DNA of 64,000 nucleotides from Clostridium_AW malenominatum (lineage in GTDB: Bacteria; Bacillota; Clostridia; Clostridiales; Clostridiaceae), in contig NZ_BAAACF010000003.1 in NCBI RefSeq assembly GCF_039521365.1, forward strand, positions 186,001 to 250,000. The letters are read 5' to 3'. The translations under genes and the position numbers were made by a program. The notes beneath the pieces were generated by a model. It saw only the letters and a program-made list of their open reading frames with translations. It ran no database searches and was not told the DNA's origin. The stretch's first letter is position 1. Every line of letters begins with the position of its first letter. Below are positions 57,312 through 64,000 of this stretch, in pieces.

Positions 57312-57410
57312 ATTTTATTTCCCTTCTATGAACTTTGTAAGTATTTATGTAGTTTTTATAATTATATCATTAACACTATACAAATAAAATATTATTATAC
57401 ATAACATTTC

Positions 57411-57962
57411 CTAATCATACATATATTCTCTTCTATTCATGTGTTTTATAGTATTAAAAATAATAATAAAAACAAATACTCTTATAAATATATCTCCAAT
57501 ACTCAGAATGCTATAACCCACATCAATTATATCCGTTAAAAATTTTAATTTCGTTGAGGAATTTCCCAAAACATGTATGTCATCTACCTTAGAAAAAGCA
57601 TCTGGGGTGGCATAACCTGTTAAATATGATAAAGTTGGAAATACAGGCATGGTACCTCCATTTGCCCCTATGGCAATTTTATTAAAAAAAGTACCAATAA
57701 ATATAAATATTGATCCTATAATAGCGCTTATGTACTGTTCATATTTTAGAATTAAAAATAAATACGAGGAAAGGTATAGAGTTTCTAAAATATTCGCATA
57801 CTTTAGAAAATTGTAATTCCCTCGAAAGATATTAATTTGTAAAATGAGATATATTGATTCAAATATTAGTACAGGATATATTTGCCAAGTCCTAAACAAG
57901 GATTTTAGCTTGTACCCTTTTATTTTCGCAACTATTAGTGCTAATATTACTGTTTCCCACAT
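57411..57962 (-). CDS. DUF5317 family membrane protein
   Basis: The 183-residue protein has about five helices, with the family features GANGGTMPVFPTLSY in a loop and a late LKFLTDIIDVG. DUF5317 proteins of clostridia have no known role; several lie near signalling genes. GAGGACAATTT precedes the ATG at 57962. It lies 99 bases upstream of the 155-residue gene on the same strand and may start the agr-like operon. The conserved MPVFP loop is too well kept to be a random linker. Confidence 0.65.
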   Translation of the reverse strand: MWETVILALIVAKIKGYKLKSLFRTWQIYPVLIFESIYLILQINIFRGNYNFLKYANILETLYLSSYLFLILKYEQYISAIIGSIFIFIGTFFNKIAIGANGGTMPVFPTLSYLTGYATPDAFSKVDDIHVLGNSSTKLKFLTDIIDVGYSILSIGDIFIRVFVFIIIFNTIKHMNRREYMYD

Positions 57963-58050
57963 AAATTGTCCTCACATATTTTAAATTATAACTATAGATT
58001 TATTGTACTATCTTTTTCTACTTAATACCATAGTTTTCATCATTTACATA

Positions 58051-58086
58051 ATAAAAGCCGATTGTATATTTCCATAACAATCGACT
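58051..58086 (-). terminator. Terminator after the DUF1846 gene
   Basis: On the minus strand AGTCGATTGT pairs with ACAATCGGCT (one G-U pair) around an 11-base loop, followed by TTTTATTATG. Confidence 0.8.
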
Positions 58087-58105
58087 ATTAATGAACATAT
58101 AATTA

Positions 58106-59614
58106 TTAATTATTATAGTAAAGACTTGATGAAGGATATTCTGCATCACAAGTTAAATCTATCCCAAGCTTTCCAAGTGTCTGTTCATCATTTCTGCTTA
58201 AAATAGTAGTGGAGTGAGCCTGACATCCCTTCAACATTGATAACTTTTCCATGACTGCTTGAGCCATAGGATTAGTAGCGGCACAAATGCTTAGTGCAAT
58301 TAATATCTCCTCACAGTCTAAAGCTGTACATTTACTTCCTAGAGTTTTTGTTTTTAAATTTATAATAGGTTCTAGTATAACTGGTGAAATAAGATGAATT
58401 TCGTCGTTTATATTGGCAAGGTATTTAACAGCATTTAAAATTACAGCTGCCGTTGCATCCATTACATTAGAACCCTTTCCAGTAATTATGGTTCCATCTT
58501 GAAGTTCCAAAGCTAAGGCTGGGCAAGCTTCATTTTTATTAGACACTTGCTTTAATTTAGCAGATCTCTCTCTTGCAGGCATAACAACCTTTCTATCTTC
58601 TACTTTTAAATTTAGCCCTTCCATTATAAGTTTTATTCTTTGGAATACTTCTTTATCTATATAACCTTTTTTATATTCGCATCCAGTTTTAAAGTATCTT
58701 CTAATTATTTCTTGTTTAGAGGCTTCTTTTATAACTTCATCATCGATTATACCAAAGCCTACTCTGTTAACTCCCATATCTGTTGGAGATTTATAAACAG
58801 ATTCTTGTCCTGTTATTTTTTCTATAATTCTTTTAAGTACAGGGAACATTTCAATGTCACGATTATAGTTTACCGCCATTTCATTATAAGCTTCTATATG
58901 AAAAGAATCTATCATATTAACATCCTTAAGGTCTACCGTAGCAGCTTCATATGCTATATTTAAAGGATGTTTTAAAGGAACATTCCACACAGGGAAGGTT
59001 TCAAATTTTGAATATCCTGCTGCTTTACCCCTTCTATATTCATGATAAAGCTGGCTAAGACAAGTAGATAGTTTTCCACTACCTGGTCCTGGAGCTGTTA
59101 CAACAACGATAGGCTTTGTGGTTTCAATGTAAGGATTTTTTCCGTATCCTTCATCGCTTACAATTGTATCTACATCTGTAGGGTATCCCTTAGTGAATCT
59201 ATGTTTATATACCTTAATTCCTCTACGTTCAAGTTTATTTATAAAAACATTTGTAGCAGGTTGTTCATCATATCTTGTTATTACAACGCTATTTACATCA
59301 AGTTCATAAGATCTTAAATCATCAATAAGTCTTAAAACATCCATATCATAGGTGATACCAAAATCTCCTCTTATTTTGTTTCTCTCAATATCACCAGCGT
59401 ATACACAAATAACTACTTCAACCTTTTCTTTTAATTTATGTAGTAGCTTAATCTTTGCATTTTCATCAAACCCTGGTAAAACTCTCTTTGCGTGAAGGTC
59501 AAACAATAACTTACCTCCAAACTCCAAGTATAGTTTATCGTAATTATTAACTCTCTCCAGAATATATTTAGATTGCTCTTCAAGATATTTTTTGTGGTCA
59601 AATCCTATTTTCAT
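58106..59614 (-). CDS. DUF1846 family protein
   Basis: The 502-residue cytosolic protein belongs to DUF1846. It contains VVVTAPGPGSGKLSTCLSQLYHEYRRG, a P-loop-like glycine/lysine segment in the second fifth, and conserved blocks GYSKFETFPVWNVPLKHPLN and TDMGVNRVGFGIIDD. Structures of family members suggest a nucleotide-binding fold, but no activity has been proven. GGAGGTATTAAA precedes the ATG at 59614. It stands alone with its own terminator, next to the second glycosylation module, with no visible functional link. Confidence 0.88.
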   Translation of the reverse strand: MKIGFDHKKYLEEQSKYILERVNNYDKLYLEFGGKLLFDLHAKRVLPGFDENAKIKLLHKLKEKVEVVICVYAGDIERNKIRGDFGITYDMDVLRLIDDLRSYELDVNSVVITRYDEQPATNVFINKLERRGIKVYKHRFTKGYPTDVDTIVSDEGYGKNPYIETTKPIVVVTAPGPGSGKLSTCLSQLYHEYRRGKAAGYSKFETFPVWNVPLKHPLNIAYEAATVDLKDVNMIDSFHIEAYNEMAVNYNRDIEMFPVLKRIIEKITGQESVYKSPTDMGVNRVGFGIIDDEVIKEASKQEIIRRYFKTGCEYKKGYIDKEVFQRIKLIMEGLNLKVEDRKVVMPARERSAKLKQVSNKNEACPALALELQDGTIITGKGSNVMDATAAVILNAVKYLANINDEIHLISPVILEPIINLKTKTLGSKCTALDCEEILIALSICAATNPMAQAVMEKLSMLKGCQAHSTTILSRNDEQTLGKLGIDLTCDAEYPSSSLYYNN

Positions 59615-59706
59615 TTTAATACCTCCCTACATAAAGTTATCTATATTTCTACGACTCTTTATTATTACACAATTCTCGTTCAATGTAAATGGAATAACTT
59701 TACATA

Positions 59707-61173
59707 TCATTTGTAATACTCTATAATTGTGTCTTCATTTATCTTATAACATTGCTTCATAAAATAAGGCATGCTATTCCAATTGCTTACATTATATCCG
59801 TATGTAGTTGGCGAAGCTTTTTTCAACTTTAATATACTCTTATTCTCACTTTTGTGATATTCCTCAATAGCTTTTAAGTTAAAATTTTGAACATAAGAAG
59901 CTCCCTTGTATCCATTATAATTTTGATGAAACACCGTTAAAGACATACATAGTGGTAAAACAAATAATATTCCTAACCTATTACTAAAAAATTTAAGAAA
60001 GGAATATACAATAAATATGCTCATGAGCAAAAGTGAAGGAAACATTATCTTATAAGTTCCTGCAAATCTTGAATCTGCAGCGATGAGCATTATTTGCGCT
60101 CCTATAGAATTTATAGTGCAAAACATTAAAAATGGATAGTCTTCCTTTAATGCAACTAAAAAAGAAACATATAAAAGACTTATTAGATATAATAGAGCAA
60201 AACCAATAATATAAAATCTCAATCCATTTTCCACATTGTATTTTCTATATAATATAATATAAGCATAGCCAAAAACTCCTAAAGATAATAAAATTATTAA
60301 AGATATATTTATAAATTTATTGCTATCTAAAGCATAATGATGAAGCCACAATATACAACATAAGCATAAAATTATTACATAGATTGATATTGGTATGGAA
60401 AAAATATTGGTTTTTAATAATTTTACCACTGTGGCAGATATATTCATTTCATTGCCAACGCTTTTTTCAAATAACATTCTTTTTATTGAACCATAAAGTA
60501 TAAAAGCATATCCAGTAAAAACCCCAAGATAATATGGAATAATACCCCTTTGAAGTTTCTCTTTTTTATAGATTTTAAAATACAAAGTAATCATTACAGT
60601 AAAACCTATTCCTATCATACCCGCTTGTTGCGTAGATGATCCCGATAAAAATGCAAGAAGTATAATGCTCCATTTTGATTTATATTTGCTACTATTTAAT
60701 CTGTAATCTTCATAAAACATATACGCATACAATATTGTAATAGCAGTTGGATAAAGATAATTTAAAGAGCAAGCCGCATAGTAAATAGTAGTATGAGCTA
60801 TCTCTATAGGCAAAGAAATAAAAAACACTCCGGCACAGCTTGTAGCAATTAAAATTTTTTTATCTGTAGAGCTTTTTCCCATAGCAACCCTACCTATTAA
60901 AAGCGCAGTAAGAGTAATTATAATGGGATTAATTATTCTAAACAAAAATATATCATATCTCAAAATACAAAATAGCAACACATGAACCCATACTCTTCCG
61001 TTAATATTTAATTGTTTCAAAGCAAACTCCTTTAAATAACCTAACCCTATATTAGCGTCTCTCCTATAATATAAATCATCTGCATAGAGAAATATATTTT
61101 TATGAATTAAAAGCATAAGTAATAATAATATCATAAGACCAATATATTTTTTTCCTTTAAGCCTTTTCTTCAT
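59707..61173 (-). CDS. DUF6056-type polytopic membrane protein, probable sugar transferase
   Basis: The 488-residue protein has about 11 membrane helices. An early extracellular loop YADDLYYRRDA carries two adjacent aspartates, the usual place of the catalytic acid in GT-C enzymes, and NINGRVWVHVL follows, as in DUF6056/GtrC-like proteins. The divergently transcribed GT2 and GtrA genes supply the other two components of lipid-linked glycosylation. AGGAGG lies 8 bases before the ATG at 61173; an ATG two codons earlier is too close. The target polymer is unknown. Confidence 0.7.
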   Translation of the reverse strand: MKKRLKGKKYIGLMILLLLMLLIHKNIFLYADDLYYRRDANIGLGYLKEFALKQLNINGRVWVHVLLFCILRYDIFLFRIINPIIITLTALLIGRVAMGKSSTDKKILIATSCAGVFFISLPIEIAHTTIYYAACSLNYLYPTAITILYAYMFYEDYRLNSSKYKSKWSIILLAFLSGSSTQQAGMIGIGFTVMITLYFKIYKKEKLQRGIIPYYLGVFTGYAFILYGSIKRMLFEKSVGNEMNISATVVKLLKTNIFSIPISIYVIILCLCCILWLHHYALDSNKFINISLIILLSLGVFGYAYIILYRKYNVENGLRFYIIGFALLYLISLLYVSFLVALKEDYPFLMFCTINSIGAQIMLIAADSRFAGTYKIMFPSLLLMSIFIVYSFLKFFSNRLGILFVLPLCMSLTVFHQNYNGYKGASYVQNFNLKAIEEYHKSENKSILKLKKASPTTYGYNVSNWNSMPYFMKQCYKINEDTIIEYYK

Positions 61174-61284
61174 TTCCATCTCCTCCTAAAAATATTAACT
61201 TCCTCCACTCTGAATACACCTTAGCTTTATTGTAAATAATTAAGCTAATATGATTTTATTTTCATAAGAACAAGGAGGATTATT

Positions 61285-62217
61285 TTGATTTCAATAATTA
61301 CGCCCGTATATAATGAAGGGGAACAAATATACTCTAATGTGGTAAAAATAATGTCAATTTTGTTAAAAAATAATATAGAACATGACTTTATCATAGTGAA
61401 TGACGGTTCTTCTGATAATTCTTGGCAAGAAATGCAAAGATTATGCAAGAACTACAATAATATATCAATTATAAATTTAAGTCGTAATTTTGGTAAAGAA
61501 GCTGCCTTGTGCGCAGCCTTAGAAAATACATATTCTGATGCTTGCATAATAATTGATTCTGATTTACAACATCCACCGGAATTAATTCCTAAAATGGTAG
61601 AGCTTTGGAAGGAAGAAGGATATGATGTTATAGAGGGGATTAAATTATCCAGAGGTAAAGAATCTTTATTTGAGAAAATTGCTGCCTTGACATTTTATGG
61701 ACTATTTTATAAATCATCGGGAATAAACTTGAATAGCGCCTCAGACTTTAAATTATTGGATAAAAAAGTTATAGATGCTTGGAAGTCCATGAAGGAGTCT
61801 ATAACATTTTTCCGTGGTATGTCAGCCTGGATAGGATATAGACGCATTCAAATCCCCTTTGAGGTTCAGGATAGGGCTCAGGGAGTATCAAAATGGTCCT
61901 TTAAAAGTCTAACTAAACTAGCCATTCAATCTATTACCTCTTATACATCTGCACCACTTTACATGATTATTTGGTTAGGCATATTTACACTATTCTTTGA
62001 CTTTATTTTATTTATACAAACAATGTTTATGAAATTCTCTGGTAAAGCATTGACTGGCTTTACTACCGTTATAATCTTAATATTAGGAATAGGTAGCTGC
62101 ATCATGATTAGTCTAGGAATCATCGGAATTTATATATCAAAAATTTATGATGAAGTTAAAAGAAGACCTAGGTATTTAATTTCTAGTAAAGAAGGAAAAG
62201 GATTTTCAAATGATTAA
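61285..62217 (+). CDS. GT2 glycosyltransferase, GtrB-like
   Basis: The 310-residue protein has a GT-A domain with ISIITPVYNEGEQIYSN, FIIVNDGSSDNSW and IIDSDLQHPPELIPKMVELW, and two C-terminal membrane helices (about residues 230-290). This is the same family as the protein at 41862-42872 but clearly diverged. It would make undecaprenyl-phosphate sugar. TTG at 61285, after AAGGAGG with a 6-base gap, is the best start. It overlaps the GtrA gene by 8 bases. Confidence 0.88.
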   Translation: MISIITPVYNEGEQIYSNVVKIMSILLKNNIEHDFIIVNDGSSDNSWQEMQRLCKNYNNISIINLSRNFGKEAALCAALENTYSDACIIIDSDLQHPPELIPKMVELWKEEGYDVIEGIKLSRGKESLFEKIAALTFYGLFYKSSGINLNSASDFKLLDKKVIDAWKSMKESITFFRGMSAWIGYRRIQIPFEVQDRAQGVSKWSFKSLTKLAIQSITSYTSAPLYMIIWLGIFTLFFDFILFIQTMFMKFSGKALTGFTTVIILILGIGSCIMISLGIIGIYISKIYDEVKRRPRYLISSKEGKGFSND

Positions 62218-62590
62218 TAAAAAGATACAAAAACAATTTATTAAATATTTATTTATTGGAGGAGCTACTGCCATTTTTGAACTTATATTATATACTTTCC
62301 TAAGAAAAATAGTTTATTTAAACCTATCCTTATCTAATGTTATTGCTGTGGTTATGGCTACTCTACTTAATTTTACCTTTAATAGAGGCCTAGCCTTTAA
62401 AGCAGCTTCTAGCTTTATTCGAAGTTTTATATTATATATAATTTTATTTGCACTAAACACAACTTTTAGTACCTATGCAATTTCTCTAATGGTTCAATGG
62501 GAAATTGGGGATGTAATCGCAAAACTCATCACTATGGGTATGATAACTCTATGGAATTTTCTACTTTATAGAAAGGTAATTTTTAAATAA
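62210..62590 (+). CDS. GtrA-family flippase
   Basis: The 126-residue protein has four membrane helices and GtrA features: FIKYLFIGGATAIFELILYTFL at the start and TLWNFLLYRKVIF at the end. It overlaps the GT2 gene by 8 bases and probably flips the polyprenyl-phosphate sugar made by it. With the DUF6056 protein it completes the second three-component module of the window. Confidence 0.88.
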   Translation: MINKKIQKQFIKYLFIGGATAIFELILYTFLRKIVYLNLSLSNVIAVVMATLLNFTFNRGLAFKAASSFIRSFILYIILFALNTTFSTYAISLMVQWEIGDVIAKLITMGMITLWNFLLYRKVIFK

Positions 62591-62632
62591 GTTAAAGCCG
62601 TATACAATGTCTGCATACAGCTTTAACTTATT
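62588..62632. terminator. Terminator between GtrA and the last chemoreceptor
   Basis: AAGTTAAAGCCGTAT pairs with ATACAGCTTTAACTT (one mismatch) around a 9-base loop. A tracts and T tracts on both sides suit both convergent genes. Confidence 0.85.
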
Positions 62633-64000
62633 TATACCCTAAATCCCGAAGTAAGTTCTTTTAATTTATTTGCCATTTCCGATAACTGTTCTGTAGTATT
62701 CTCTATTTCAGTCATTGTTCTAAGTTGATTTTCTATACTTGAGCTTATATTTTCAGTACCTTCTGCTACTTCACTTGAAACAGAGGCCATGTTGCTCATA
62801 GCTTCTCCCATATCTTTAGTACTTTGGGCCTGCTTTTCATTGGCATCGTCGATTTGCTCTATTTGACTTACTATAATTTCAATATTATCAATAATATTTC
62901 CTATAGCTTTTCCTACTTCCGATGCTTTATCAACTCCAAGGGATACTTTCTCTTCAACTAAGTTAACAGAATTTACAGTGGAGGCTGATTTTAATTGATT
63001 TTCTTTAACTAAGCTAGAGATTTCCTTAGCTGCATTATTGCTTTCATCAGCAAGTTTTCTAATTTCATCAGCAACTACATTAAACCCTCTACCTGCTTCT
63101 CCCGCACGGGCAGCTTCAATAGCAGCATTTAAAGCTAATAGGTTTGTTTGCTCTGATATTGAAGTTATTATTTCAATGATATCTCCTATTTTTCTTGAAG
63201 ATTCATCTAATTCCTTTATCATTGAAGACACTTCCTTTGATGAAGAAGCTATATCTGTTATGGAAGATACAACTTGAGATATTTTTTCTCTTCCATCTTC
63301 TGCCGCTTCCTTAGCTGTCTTGCTGTTAATAGCAGTATTTCTACTGGCACTTGAGGTAGCTTCAGAGAATTTTGCTATTTCTACAAGGGTTGAGTTAGTT
63401 TCCTGGGCCACCGCCGCTCCCTGGGAAGTATTTGAAGCTATGTGAATAATAGTACTGGATATCTCTTCTAAAGATTGAGTGGTTCCACTGGTTGCTGAAC
63501 TTAACTGCAAACTTGAAGAAGCTATGGTTTCAGCTGAAATAGCCACTTCCTTAATAATTCCTTGAAGCTTGTCTACAAACAAATCGAAGCCGTTACTTAA
63601 CTCTCCAATCTCGTCTTTGCTTTCATATCCAATCCTTTGTGTTAAATCTCCGCCCGAATTAGATATTTCTTTTAATCTTGATGTAACTGTTTTAATTGGG
63701 TTAGTAATTGATTTTATAATTACTATAGATAGCAATAATGTTACAATTGCACAAATTAGGACTAGTACACATATTTCTATAATTGTATTTTTATAAACAA
63801 CCTTGCTCACATCATAGGTTTCCTTGGCATCTGCAACTTGCGCATTTATAATATCATCAAAAGACGAAATTACATCTCTTCTTGCATTATCATAATTCAC
63901 AATATATGCATCTACTTGCGCTCGAGAAGCACTCGTAATTCCATCTGGAATTACTGCTGCATTACTTACTGCACCATTATTTTTAAAGAATTCATCCTTA
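62632..64000 (-). CDS. Methyl-accepting chemotaxis protein (5' end outside window)
   Basis: About 456 codons are visible. The frame is open to the right edge; a GTG at 63900 lies inside the gene, since sensible sequence (NNGAVSNAAVIPDGITSASR) continues upstream. The visible part has the end of a helical extracellular sensor, a membrane helix (about 50 residues after that GTG), a HAMP domain and the signalling coiled coil with SISEQTNLLALNAAIEAARAGEAG at the tip. The sensor looks like the four-helix-bundle type. The protein ends in ELTSGFRV. Confidence 0.9.
   Translation of the reverse strand, partial: KDEFFKNNGAVSNAAVIPDGITSASRAQVDAYIVNYDNARRDVISSFDDIINAQVADAKETYDVSKVVYKNTIIEICVLVLICAIVTLLLSIVIIKSITNPIKTVTSRLKEISNSGGDLTQRIGYESKDEIGELSNGFDLFVDKLQGIIKEVAISAETIASSSLQLSSATSGTTQSLEEISSTIIHIASNTSQGAAVAQETNSTLVEIAKFSEATSSASRNTAINSKTAKEAAEDGREKISQVVSSITDIASSSKEVSSMIKELDESSRKIGDIIEIITSISEQTNLLALNAAIEAARAGEAGRGFNVVADEIRKLADESNNAAKEISSLVKENQLKSASTVNSVNLVEEKVSLGVDKASEVGKAIGNIIDNIEIIVSQIEQIDDANEKQAQSTKDMGEAMSNMASVSSEVAEGTENISSSIENQLRTMTEIENTTEQLSEMANKLKELTSGFRV

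Overview
The window reads as chromosome of a low-GC, endospore-forming anaerobe of the class Clostridia, most likely Clostridium in the strict sense. The evidence is AT-rich coding sequence with strong AGGAGG ribosome binding sites, a CwlJ-GerQ spore germination pair, an NAD-linked [FeFe]-hydrogenase operon with its three maturases, a T-box-controlled branched-chain amino acid operon, three chemoreceptors, an AgrB/AgrD locus, and no respiratory chain genes. No rRNA, tRNA, insertion sequence, phage or CRISPR array was seen. Most genes lie on the minus strand. The TrkA-type gene at the left edge lacks its 3' end and the chemoreceptor at the right edge lacks its 5' end.

Layout. 1-2.8 kb: potassium-uptake regulator, DUF421/DUF4363 membrane pair, Asp/Glu racemase. 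3.0-3.9 kb: cwlJ-gerQ. 4.0-5.5 kb: secreted DUF5667 protein behind a c-di-GMP-I riboswitch and terminator. 5.5-9.3 kb: two ABC-F ATPases (YfmR- and YfmM-like) flanking a 103-bp palindromic element. 9.5-11.8 kb: PadR/DUF2812 pair with a perfect 45-bp palindrome, an ASCH protein and a 5'-truncated AraC/GyrI-type gene. 11.9-19.0 kb: T-box leader then ilvN-type ACT gene, ilvC, ilvD, ilvB, ilvE, ilvA. 19.1-21.3 kb: a third ABC-F gene with a 31-codon leader peptide and attenuator. 21.4-26.4 kb: chemoreceptor, PadR pair, rRNA methyltransferase, small genes. 26.4-31.7 kb: hydC-hydD-hydB-hydA and a divergent Cu/Zn superoxide dismutase. 31.8-36.3 kb: chemoreceptor, a large orphan HTH protein, a cold-shock gene, a hypothetical. 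36.4-40.2 kb: hydF-hydE-hydG behind a possibly structured leader. 40.4-43.3 kb: a three-gene lipid-linked glycosylation module. 43.3-53.4 kb: a purine/molybdenum operon (NCS2 permease, three xanthine dehydrogenase subunits, yqeC, mocA, yqeB, modA, modB, a molybdopterin-binding protein, a DsrE protein). 53.6-54.3 kb: GNAT acetyltransferase behind a second possibly structured leader. 54.3-58.0 kb: a GGDEF/HD-GYP protein beside an agr-like locus without AgrC or AgrA. 58.1-62.6 kb: DUF1846 protein and a second three-component glycosylation module. 62.6-64 kb: chemoreceptor.

How the parts work together. Hydrogenase structural and maturation operons sit 6 kb apart and together would make an active H-cluster enzyme exchanging electrons with NADH and probably ferredoxin. 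The 43-53 kb operon looks like one unit for purine uptake, purine hydroxylation and supply of the molybdenum (and probably labile selenium) cofactor. c-di-GMP appears twice, as a riboswitch at 5.4 kb and as a synthesis/degradation enzyme at 54-56 kb beside a quorum-sensing peptide locus. RNA-based control is frequent: one c-di-GMP riboswitch, one T-box, one leader-peptide attenuator and two unassigned leader structures. The most promising places for something undescribed are the agr-like locus, the two unassigned leaders (40.1 and 54.2 kb), the ABC-F leader and the 547-residue HTH protein.
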